A DNA stretch of 64,000 bases, taken from assembly GCF_018987265.1 (NCBI RefSeq), contig NZ_CP076853.1, positions 3,661,501 through 3,725,500 of the forward strand, read 5' to 3'. The DNA comes from Rhizobium sp. WYJ-E13. Its GTDB lineage: Bacteria; Pseudomonadota; Alphaproteobacteria; Rhizobiales; Rhizobiaceae. The translations under genes and the position numbers were made by a program. The notes under the pieces are model-generated. The model worked only from the letters and a program-made list of their open reading frames with translations, was not told the origin of the DNA and ran no database searches. This document shows positions 56,826-64,000 of this stretch, one piece after another (the stretch's first letter is position 1; each line of letters starts with the position of its first letter).

Positions 56826-59365
56826 CGATCGTTACGCCGCGTATCTCGCTCGCCTTCCGTCTGGCCCTGCGCGAGCTGCGCGGCGGCCTGAAGGGCTTCT
56901 ACATTTTCCTCGCCTGCATCGCACTCGGCACTGCGGCAATCGCCGCCGTCAATTCGGTGTCGCAGTCGATCACAGATACGATCGCTTCGCAGGGGCAGGA
57001 GCTTCTTGCTGGCGACGTTCGTTTCGAGCTCAACAACCGTGAAGCCACACCAGAGGAGATGAATTTCCTGCGCGGCCTCGGAGAAGTCTCCGTCTCCACC
57101 GGCCTTCGCTCCATGGCCCGCAAGCCCGACGGATCCGATCAAGCGTTGGTCGAGGTCAAGGCCGTCGACGAGGCCTATCCTCTCTACGGCACCTTCGAAG
57201 CGGAACCGAACTATCCGCTCGCCTCCATGCTATCAGGAGAAGGCGGTACCTACGGCGCCATTGTAGCCCCACTACTGCTGGAGCGGCTGGGGTTGCAGAT
57301 CGGCGATGAATTGCTGCTCGGAAACGTCAAGCTCAGCATCACGGGTACCGTCAAGACGGAACCGGATGCGCTCTCGGAAGGCTTCGGTTTCGCCCCCCGC
57401 ATGCTGGTCAGCCGGAATGCGCTTCAAGCCTCCGGGCTGATCCAGACAGGCAGCCTTGTGGAGCATGCCTACAAGATCAAGCTCGAAGACCGTGGCGCGA
57501 TGGCCGGCATCCAGGCCCGCGCTACCAGAGAATTTCCTTCGGCCGGCTGGTCGATCCGCACCAGTGATCGTGCAGCACCGTCGCTGACGGAAAACATCAC
57601 CCGCTTCTCACAGTTCCTGACGCTGGTCGGCCTGACCGCTCTGATCGTCGGCGGCGTCGGCGTCGCCAACGCGGTACGCGCCTTCCTCGACGCCAAACGA
57701 ACCACGATCGCGACCTTCAAATGCCTCGGCGCGCCGGCGGCCGTCGTGGTGTGGATCTATCTGTTCCAGATCGCCATCATCGCGGCGGGCGGCGTCGTGA
57801 TCGGCCTGGTGCTTGGCGCGCTGTCACCAATGCTGGCCGCACAGTTCCTTGCCCAATTCCTGCCAGTTTCTACCGATCCGACGCTCTATCCCGGCGCGCT
57901 GTTGCTTGCGGCCCTCTTCGGCATACTGACGACACTTGCCTTCGCCATCCTGCCGCTCGGCCATGCACGCGAGGTTCCGGCAACCGCGCTCTTCCGCGAG
58001 CAAGGCTTTGAAGCCCGCCGCCTGCCCTCCTGGCCCTATGTGCTGCTGGCCGTGCTCTTCCTGGCCGCATTGGCCAGCCTTGCCATCTTTACCGCCTATG
58101 ACCGCTTCATTGCTGTGGTCTTCGTCGGAGCCATTATCTTCGCCTTCGTCATTCTGCGTCTTGTCGCGGCTCTGATCGCCTGGCTGGCGCGCAGGAGCCC
58201 GCGCGTAAATTCGCCGGCGCTCCGGCTGGCGATCGGCAATATTCATCGCCCCGGCGCTTTGACACCCTCCGTCGTCCTTTCGCTCGGCCTCGGCCTTGCG
58301 CTGCTGGTGACCCTGACGCTGATCGACGGCAACCTGCGCCAGCAATTGACCGGCCGCATGAATGAAGGCGCGCCGACTTTCTTCTTCGTTGATATCCAGG
58401 GCGCCGAACTCGATACCTTCCGCAACCTGATCCACACCCGGTCACCAAATGGCAAACTGGTGGAAGTGCCGATGCTGCGCGGCCGCATCATCGCCTTTAA
58501 CGGCCAGGACGTGACCAAGATGAATGTTCCCGCTGCTGGCCGCTGGGTGCTCAACGGCGACCGCGGCATCACTTACGAGGAAAGCCCGCCGGAAAATTCG
58601 ACACTTGTCGAAGGTCAATGGTGGGCAAAGGACTACAGTGGCGAGCCGCTTGTTTCCTTTTCCGCGGAAGAGGCACATGAACTCGGCCTCAAGATCGGCG
58701 ATACTGTGACTGTCAACGTCCTCGGCCGCAACATCACGGCCAAGATCGCCAATCTGCGGCGGGTCGAGTGGGAATCGCTGTCGATCAACTTCGTGATGGT
58801 CTTCTCTCCGAACACGTTCCGTGGTGCCCCACATGCGTGGCTTGCGACACTGACCGACCCTGCCTCGACCGAGGCGGATGACGCTGCAATCCTGAAATCC
58901 GTGACCAACACCTATCCGACGATCACCAGCGTGCGTGTCAAGGACGCGATCGATATCGTCAACCAGCTGGTCGGCGAGCTTGCAACCGCGATCCGCGCTG
59001 CAGCTTCCGTCGCCCTCATCGCTTCCGTCCTCGTGCTGGCTGGTGCACTTGCCGCCGGCAACCGTGCGCGAACGCATGATGCGGTGGTGTTGAAAACTCT
59101 TGGCGCGACGAGAGCCATGCTGATCCGCGCCTTCAGCTACGAATATCTGATCCTCGGCGTTGCCACCGCCATCTTCGCACTCTTTGCCGGCGGCGTGGCC
59201 GCCTGGTTCATCGTCAGCCGCATCATGCGCCTGCCCTCCAGCTTCATGCCCGATGTCGCCGGACTCACGCTCATCACGGCTCTCGTATTGACTGTCGGCA
59301 TCGGCCTCATCGGCACCTGGCGCATTCTCGGGCAGAAGGCAGCACCCGTTTTGCGCGAGCTGTAG
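56822..59365 (+). CDS. FtsX-like ABC transporter permease (YbbP-like)
   Basis: An 847-residue membrane protein with four FtsX-type transmembrane clusters. The N-terminal LALRELRGGLKGFYIFLACI and the paired conserved permease domains in the middle and C-terminal thirds (about 265-385 and 720-845) are visible. Between them are large periplasmic segments with no catalytic motifs. It is the partner of the preceding ATPase. The system's substrate is unknown; it is next to tesA. Confidence 0.9.
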   Translation: MTIVTPRISLAFRLALRELRGGLKGFYIFLACIALGTAAIAAVNSVSQSITDTIASQGQELLAGDVRFELNNREATPEEMNFLRGLGEVSVSTGLRSMARKPDGSDQALVEVKAVDEAYPLYGTFEAEPNYPLASMLSGEGGTYGAIVAPLLLERLGLQIGDELLLGNVKLSITGTVKTEPDALSEGFGFAPRMLVSRNALQASGLIQTGSLVEHAYKIKLEDRGAMAGIQARATREFPSAGWSIRTSDRAAPSLTENITRFSQFLTLVGLTALIVGGVGVANAVRAFLDAKRTTIATFKCLGAPAAVVVWIYLFQIAIIAAGGVVIGLVLGALSPMLAAQFLAQFLPVSTDPTLYPGALLLAALFGILTTLAFAILPLGHAREVPATALFREQGFEARRLPSWPYVLLAVLFLAALASLAIFTAYDRFIAVVFVGAIIFAFVILRLVAALIAWLARRSPRVNSPALRLAIGNIHRPGALTPSVVLSLGLGLALLVTLTLIDGNLRQQLTGRMNEGAPTFFFVDIQGAELDTFRNLIHTRSPNGKLVEVPMLRGRIIAFNGQDVTKMNVPAAGRWVLNGDRGITYEESPPENSTLVEGQWWAKDYSGEPLVSFSAEEAHELGLKIGDTVTVNVLGRNITAKIANLRRVEWESLSINFVMVFSPNTFRGAPHAWLATLTDPASTEADDAAILKSVTNTYPTITSVRVKDAIDIVNQLVGELATAIRAAASVALIASVLVLAGALAAGNRARTHDAVVLKTLGATRAMLIRAFSYEYLILGVATAIFALFAGGVAAWFIVSRIMRLPSSFMPDVAGLTLITALVLTVGIGLIGTWRILGQKAAPVLREL

Positions 59366-59543
59366 CGGTTGGGATGCTCAAATCCCTTCACCTTACGGCG
59401 ATTTAACCGAGCGGCTGGTTGCAAAGGCCTTGTTTGAAATGAGCGAAAGCCTCATATTGTCTGCAGGCATGCTGGAGCTCCGCAGCGGCGCCCGGGTCGT
59501 GAACCCGACACCGTATCTTCATCGGAGCTTGTAAGAGGAAACT

Positions 59544-60272
59544 ATGGCTGATCTTCGAAACTACCAAAGCCGTGCACAAACCGGCGAAGTGATTGATCAA
59601 GGCCTCCGCGCTTATATGCTCAAGGTCTACAACCTGATGGCGCTGGGTCTGGCGATCACTGGTTTGGCCGCCTATTTCGCATTCACCTTCGCCGTCCAGG
59701 ACGGCCAGCTCACCCAGTTCGGCCAGGTCCTGTACCAGTCGCCCCTGCGCTGGGTCGTGATCCTTGCGCCTCTTGCGGCGGTCTTCTTCCTGAGCTTCCG
59801 CATTAACCGCATGAGCGTGGCTGCGGCTCAGACAACCTTCTGGATCTATGCTGCGCTGGTCGGTCTCTCGCTGTCGTCGATCTTCCTGATCTACACGCAA
59901 TCGAGCATCACACAGACCTTCTTCGTGACCGCCGCCTCCTTCGGTGCGTTGTCGCTCTACGGCTACACGACCAAGCGTGACCTGTCGGCGATGGGCTCGT
60001 TCCTGATCATGGGTCTCTTCGGCCTGATCATCGCTTCGCTGGTCAACATCTTCCTGGCTTCGTCGGCCCTGCAGTTCGCAATCTCCGTGATCGGCGTGCT
60101 GATCTTCGCAGGCCTCACCGCCTACGATACCCAGCGGATCAAGGAAATGTATTATGAAGCAGACGGTTATGACGTCGCTGGCCGCAAGGCCATCATGGGC
60201 GCCCTGACGCTCTACCTCGACTTCATCAACCTCTTCATGTTCCTGCTGCAGTTCATGGGCAACCGGAAATAA
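59544..60272 (+). CDS. Bax inhibitor-1/YccA family protein
   Basis: A 242-residue integral membrane protein of the Bax inhibitor-1 (TMBIM/YccA) family with seven transmembrane helices. The N-terminal LRAYMLKVYNLMALGLAITG and the C-terminal DTQRIKEMYYEADGYDVAGR with Asp-rich pH-gate motif are present. Bacterial members modulate FtsH or act as calcium-permeable leaks; the role here is inferred. AGAGGA precedes the start. A terminator follows directly. Confidence 0.93.
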   Translation: MADLRNYQSRAQTGEVIDQGLRAYMLKVYNLMALGLAITGLAAYFAFTFAVQDGQLTQFGQVLYQSPLRWVVILAPLAAVFFLSFRINRMSVAAAQTTFWIYAALVGLSLSSIFLIYTQSSITQTFFVTAASFGALSLYGYTTKRDLSAMGSFLIMGLFGLIIASLVNIFLASSALQFAISVIGVLIFAGLTAYDTQRIKEMYYEADGYDVAGRKAIMGALTLYLDFINLFMFLLQFMGNRK

Positions 60273-60292
60273 CCAAGCTGGACTGAAACACG

Positions 60293-60317
60293 AAAGGCGG
60301 CTTCGGCCGCCTTTTTT
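60293..60317 (+). terminator. Rho-independent terminator of the Bax inhibitor-1 gene
   Basis: Nine-base arms AAAGGCGGC/GCCGCCTTT with a TTCG tetraloop, continuing into a run of six T. It lies 20 bases past the stop. A GNAT gene starts downstream on the same strand. Confidence 0.92.
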
Positions 60318-60382
60318 GTTGCGAGCAGTTGACCGGAGTGCTTCAACAAGAGCCTTCTCTCAACCATGCCGATCGACTCGAA

Positions 60383-60940
60383 ATGCCCCCTATTCTACGC
60401 GACGCCCTTCCTTCCGATCTTCCCGCCATTACCGAAATCTACCGCGAGTCCGTGCTGACCGGTACGTCCAGCTACGAGATCGTACCGCCGACGCAGGCAG
60501 AAATCGCAGCCCGCTTCTCCGCCATCCGCGAGCAGAGCTATCCGTACATTGCCGCCACCGGCGAAGACGGAACCCTGCTTGGCTACGCCTATGCCTCCGC
60601 CTTCCGCACGCGGCCAGCCTACCGCTGGCTGGTCGAGGATTCGATTTATCTCAGCACGGAGGCGCGCGGAAAGGGCATCGGCAAGCTGCTGCTCGGAGAG
60701 CTGATCTCCCGCTGCACTGTGTCTGGCTTTCGACAGATGACCGCAGTCATCGGCGGCGCGAGCCCGGCTTCGATCGCGCTTCACCGCTCGCTCGGTTTCG
60801 AAGTGATCGGCCTGATGAAGGGTACTGGCTATAAGCACGGCCGCTGGCTGGACACGATGCTGATGCAGCGCGAACTCGGCGAAGGGACGGAAACCCACCC
60901 CGATCCTGATGCCTATCCCGGTACGCTGTTCAAGGGATGA
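60383..60940 (+). CDS. GNAT N-acetyltransferase (phosphinothricin acetyltransferase-like)
   Basis: A 185-residue GNAT enzyme of the Bar/Pat type. IYLSTEARGKGIGKLLLGEL is the acetyl-CoA loop. The N-terminal ILRDALPSDLPAITEIYRES and the C-terminal GTGYKHGRWLDTMLM are also typical. Relatives acetylate glufosinate-like or methionine-sulfoximine amines; the natural substrate is unknown. The ATG at 60383 fits the family better than that at 60329. It ends six bases before the convergent DUF2794 gene. Confidence 0.87.
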   Translation: MPPILRDALPSDLPAITEIYRESVLTGTSSYEIVPPTQAEIAARFSAIREQSYPYIAATGEDGTLLGYAYASAFRTRPAYRWLVEDSIYLSTEARGKGIGKLLLGELISRCTVSGFRQMTAVIGGASPASIALHRSLGFEVIGLMKGTGYKHGRWLDTMLMQRELGEGTETHPDPDAYPGTLFKG

Positions 60941-60946
60941 GCTTGT

Positions 60947-61348
60947 CTACTTGTCGACGAGCTTCAACGACTTGTCGAAGACCTTCAGCACCGGTCCGAG
61001 CTCGTGCCCGCGCTTCAGGATCATGCCGTTAAAATTCACGACGGAAAAAGCGCCCTGCTTTGCGGCAAGCTTCGGGTTCTTCTCGATTCGGAAGAGAGGC
61101 ATTTCGCCTGAGCGCTTGAAGACAGAGAAGACTGCCTTCTCCTTGGTGTGGTCGATGGCATAGTCTTTCCACTCGCCCTCGCCCACCATACGACCGTAGA
61201 TCCACAGGATCTGGTCGAGCTCCCGCCGGTGAAATGTCACCGGCATCGGCTCCTTGTTTTGTCTGTATTCCCTGAGATCAACGACGGTTGAAGAACTATT
61301 GTCGACGGAGCGGCTTTCGCCGTGTCGCAAATCCGGCGTATCTGTCAT
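60947..61348 (-). CDS. DUF2794 domain protein
   Basis: A 133-residue protein of the alphaproteobacteria-specific DUF2794 family. The conserved core is FHRRELDQILWIYGRMVGEG at about residues 40-60, followed by WKDYAIDHTKEKAVFSVFKR. No signal or membrane helix is seen. The start at 61348 (MTDTPDLRHGE) is preferred. Function unknown. Confidence 0.87.
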   Translation of the reverse strand: MTDTPDLRHGESRSVDNSSSTVVDLREYRQNKEPMPVTFHRRELDQILWIYGRMVGEGEWKDYAIDHTKEKAVFSVFKRSGEMPLFRIEKNPKLAAKQGAFSVVNFNGMILKRGHELGPVLKVFDKSLKLVDK

Positions 61349-61621
61349 CAGACTCCCAAGACCTCCACGTGTGACAGGAGAGTGACAGTTTGCCCGAGCC
61401 ACGGCAAATTGCAAGGGTACGGACTGTCACACTGTGGACGAAACCGGCTTTCTCCGGAGCGCCGCATTTCAGTCAAAACAGCGCCTCATTTCCAAGAGAA
61501 CTATAGGTTCCAGTTTGGCGCCAGCGCGCCAAAGGGCCCGGCGGAGCGTATCGACCTTAACCCCAGCCCCGAATACGCTTGGCCGGGCCGCCTGATATTC
61601 ATCCGCAAGCGGATGAAATTC

Positions 61622-62362
61622 TTAGATATTTTTTCCAGCCATGACGACGGCCGCGCCGAGGATTGCTCCCGGATCGCCGTTAGGCGTCGCAGACTGCAAG
61701 AGAATCGCCGACCCCTCCAGATCAGGTTTTTCCATCACACTCGCCGGCAGGGTGAGCGTCGTGGCCTTGCCGTCCCACATGCCGACGGTCTCCACATCGG
61801 TCACACTGTGGAGGTAAGAAATCTTCTTGCCGCTGTTTTCGCCCTTCTCGACATCGATCGTTTTTTCCTTCTCGAAATAGACGATCACGACATTGGCCTT
61901 GCCCTGTCCGGCGCCGAGCTTGATCTCCAACTCATCGCCGCTCATACGCGCACTCACAGGTATTGTCAGGCCTTTACCCTCGTTGGCATAGCCGTTTATC
62001 TTGCCGTTGATGCCGGCGAGATCCGCACCTGCAAGATGGTCACGGCCATTGACGATTGCCTGCGGCGTGTAGACGTTGCTGCGGCCCATCATGCGGGCAT
62101 AGCCGTACTGCCGCTCAGTATTTTCCTTTGAGCTCAGCGTGTCGGCCCAGCCGAGATAATTCCAGTAGTCGACATGATAGGCGAGTGCGATGACATTGCC
62201 CTGGCTGACAAGCTTGCGGAATGCGGCATCGGCCGGCGGACAGGAGGCGCAGCCCTGCGCCGTGAACAGTTCAACGACGCCTTTCGGCGTGCCGTCTTCG
62301 GCCAAGAGCGGACCTGCAAAGGCAAGCCCGGCGACCAGCGGGATCAAAAAACGCGGGGACAT
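61622..62362 (-). CDS. DUF1223 thioredoxin-like secreted protein
   Basis: A 246-residue exported protein. The signal peptide MSPRFLIPLVAGLAFAGPLL precedes AEDGTPKGVVELFTAQGCASC, with a CxxC motif in CASCPPAD as in the DUF1223 thioredoxin-like family. VDYWNYLGWADTLSSKENTE and VYTPQAIVNG are other family motifs. It is probably a periplasmic thiol protein of unknown partner. It lies 236 bases from the aconitase stop, in the same direction downstream of acnA. Confidence 0.9.
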   Translation of the reverse strand: MSPRFLIPLVAGLAFAGPLLAEDGTPKGVVELFTAQGCASCPPADAAFRKLVSQGNVIALAYHVDYWNYLGWADTLSSKENTERQYGYARMMGRSNVYTPQAIVNGRDHLAGADLAGINGKINGYANEGKGLTIPVSARMSGDELEIKLGAGQGKANVVIVYFEKEKTIDVEKGENSGKKISYLHSVTDVETVGMWDGKATTLTLPASVMEKPDLEGSAILLQSATPNGDPGAILGAAVVMAGKNI

Positions 62363-62547
62363 TCACCAGCACCTCTTTTTCAGCGCCGGCAACAGTCCTG
62401 AACCGCCGGCTCTGAGATATGAACGTACGAATAATCCTTCCAGGTCCAAACGCAAAGTCACGAACGGGTGAGACGGAGCCCCAGGCGGAGTGCAGCCAAA
62501 ACACATCACCGTGAGCAGTGAAACACCCTCGTTTTCCGCAAAGAAAA

Positions 62548-62573
62548 ACCGCCGGAAATTGCTCTCCGGCGGT
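62548..62573 (-). terminator. Rho-independent terminator of acnA
   Basis: Nine-base arms ACCGCCGGA and TCCGGCGGT with an eight-base loop, followed by five T on the minus strand. It lies 25 bases after the acnA stop and separates it from the DUF1223 gene. Confidence 0.88.
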
Positions 62574-62598
62574 CATTATCAGGAAAGTATCTTAACAA

Positions 62599-64000
62599 TC
62601 AGGCTGCAAGATCCCGCAGAACCGTCTGCAGGATGCCGCCATTGTTGAGGTAGACGACCTCGTCCAGCGTATCGACACGCGACAGCAACGGAACGTCCTT
62701 TACCGTTCCATCGGCGTAGGTGATCTTGGCGATCTTCTTTTCGCGCGGCTTGATGTTTTCGAGGCCCTCGATGGTGACGAGTTCGTCGCCCTTCAGGTTG
62801 AGGCTCTGCCAGGTCGTGCCCTCTTCGAAGACGAAGGGGATGACACCCATGCCGACCAGATTCGAACGATGGATACGCTCGAAGCTCTGAGCGATCACGG
62901 CCTTGACGCCGAGCAGGTTGGTACCCTTTGCAGCCCAGTCACGCGAGGAGCCGTTGCCATATTCCACGCCCGCGAAGATGACGAGCGGAACGCCTTCGGC
63001 CTTGTACTGCATGGCCGCGTCGTAGATCGAGGTCTCTTCCTTGGACGGATAGTGGATAGTGTAACCACCTTCCTTGCCGTTGGCGCCGAGCATGAAGTTA
63101 CGGATGCGGATATTGGCGAAGGTGCCGCGCATCATGACTTCATGGTTGCCGCGACGCGTACCGTACTGGTTGAAGTCGGCGACTGCGACGTCATGGCCAA
63201 GCAGGTAGGCCCCAGCCGGCGAAGCGGCCTTGATCGAACCGGCCGGAGAAATGTGGTCGGTCGTGATCTTGTCGCCGAAGAGGCCAAGAACGCGTGCGTC
63301 CTTGATGTCCGACGTCCCGGTACCCTTCTTGCCCATGCCGACAAAGTACGGCGGGTTCTGGACGTAGGTCGAGTCGTCGTCCCAGGCATAGGTCTGGCCT
63401 GGAGGAACCTGAACGGCCTGCCAGTTTTCGTCGCCCTTGAAGACGTCGGCATACTTGGTTTCGTAGAGCTCGCGGGTCACGTATTTCTGGATGAAGTCCT
63501 GAACCTCGTGCGAGGTCGGCCAGATGTCCTTGAGATAGACCGGGTTGCCGTTTTGGTCTTCGCCGATCGGCTCCTTGGTCAGGTCTTTCTGCACCGTGCC
63601 GGCAAGTGCGTAGGCGACGACGAGCGGCGGCGAAGCGAGATAGTTCGCCTGGACGTCCGGAGAAATACGGCCTTCGAAGTTACGGTTGCCCGAGAGCACG
63701 CCGGAAACGATCAGGCCCTTGTCGTTGATCGTCTTGGAGATCGGCGCCGGCAGCGGGCCGGAATTGCCGATGCAAGTCGTGCAGCCGAAACCGACGAGAT
63801 TGAAGCCGAGCTTGTCGAGATCGGCCTGCAAGCCGGACTTGGCAAGATATTCGCCGACCACCTGCGATCCCGGAGCAAGCGAGGTCTTAACCCACGGCTT
63901 GGTCTTTAGACCCTTGGCAACGGCGTTGCGGGCAAGAAGACCTGCAGCGATCAGAACCGACGGGTTGGAGGTGTTGGTGCAGGAGGTGATGGCGGCAATC
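62599..64000 (-). CDS. acnA: Aconitate hydratase, N-terminal part beyond right edge
   Basis: Aconitase A/IRP-type enzyme that interconverts citrate and isocitrate, using a 4Fe-4S cluster. Only the C-terminal 466 residues lie in the window; the full family length is about 900. The edge carries AAITSCTNTSNPSV with a cluster-ligand cysteine, followed by FNLVGFGCTTCIGNSG with two more cysteines. The swivel-domain motifs TDHISPAGSIKA and VEYGNGSSRDWAAKG are present, as is the IHRSNLVGMGVIPF motif. The stop is at 62599 (RDLAA). Confidence 0.97.
   Translation of the reverse strand, partial: IAAITSCTNTSNPSVLIAAGLLARNAVAKGLKTKPWVKTSLAPGSQVVGEYLAKSGLQADLDKLGFNLVGFGCTTCIGNSGPLPAPISKTINDKGLIVSGVLSGNRNFEGRISPDVQANYLASPPLVVAYALAGTVQKDLTKEPIGEDQNGNPVYLKDIWPTSHEVQDFIQKYVTRELYETKYADVFKGDENWQAVQVPPGQTYAWDDDSTYVQNPPYFVGMGKKGTGTSDIKDARVLGLFGDKITTDHISPAGSIKAASPAGAYLLGHDVAVADFNQYGTRRGNHEVMMRGTFANIRIRNFMLGANGKEGGYTIHYPSKEETSIYDAAMQYKAEGVPLVIFAGVEYGNGSSRDWAAKGTNLLGVKAVIAQSFERIHRSNLVGMGVIPFVFEEGTTWQSLNLKGDELVTIEGLENIKPREKKIAKITYADGTVKDVPLLSRVDTLDEVVYLNNGGILQTVLRDLAA

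Overview
The window is a contiguous piece of an alphaproteobacterial chromosome, most likely from a Rhizobium-like member of the Rhizobiaceae. This rests on GC-rich codon use, the mdh-sucCD-sucA-sucB-lpdA and sdhCDAB gene orders, the hemC-hemD-mitofilin-hemY cluster, rhizobial protein families (IalB, DUF2794, DUF1223, AprI/Inh lipoprotein), rhizobial-type palindromic intergenic repeats and CtrA-type TTAA-N7-TTAA boxes. It is mostly core chromosome. Two genes are cut by the window edges: priA on the left and acnA on the right. No tRNA, rRNA, CRISPR array or prophage was seen.

Layout. 1-6.7 kb: priA, an AAA/RecF-like ATPase and a PlsC-type acyltransferase (minus), then xerC and a TraB/GumN protein (plus) and a cytochrome b561 (minus). 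6.8-18.2 kb: a large minus-strand TCA operon read mdh, sucC, sucD, sucA, yciI-like, sucB, DUF4241, a secreted protein, SDR, lpdA. 18.3-20.1 kb: zapE and an AprI/Inh lipoprotein. 20.2-24.4 kb: sdhC, sdhD, sdhA, sdhB and a translationally overlapping RlaP-like nucleotidyltransferase. 25.3-28.8 kb: the minus-strand unit tsaD, gpsA, yciI-like, EVE protein, METTL20-like methyltransferase. 28.9-34.7 kb: plus-strand hemC, hemD, mitofilin, hemY, terB-like, glutamine amidotransferase. 34.7-41.0 kb: MFS exporter, yggT, a DUF167 gene split by an IS630-family element, ppa, a GNAT gene and typA. 41.2-50.6 kb: M3 oligopeptidase, a small protein with a CtrA box, LysE exporter, argG, SDR, a second LysE exporter and a three-gene ABC importer. 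50.7-62.4 kb: rlmN, ialB, an ECF sigma factor, DUF1232, pterin dehydratase, a frameshifted low-molecular-weight tyrosine phosphatase, thpR, tesA with a divergent YbbA/YbbP-type ABC system, a Bax-inhibitor-1 protein, GNAT, DUF2794 and DUF1223. The window closes in acnA.

Functionally, aconitase, 2-oxoglutarate dehydrogenase E1/E2/E3, succinyl-CoA synthetase, succinate dehydrogenase and malate dehydrogenase make this a TCA-cycle-rich region, joined to tetrapyrrole synthesis (hemC, hemD), which consumes carbon derived from the cycle.

The most unusual signals are: a highly structured sucD-sucA intergenic RNA with two mutually exclusive pairings and a Shine-Dalgarno sequence placed beside the sucA start only if a hairpin folds; a precise TA-target IS630 insertion in a DUF167 gene whose reading frame would be restored by removal of the element; a one-base frameshift in a phosphatase gene with intact catalytic motifs; and CtrA-type boxes in front of two otherwise ordinary genes.
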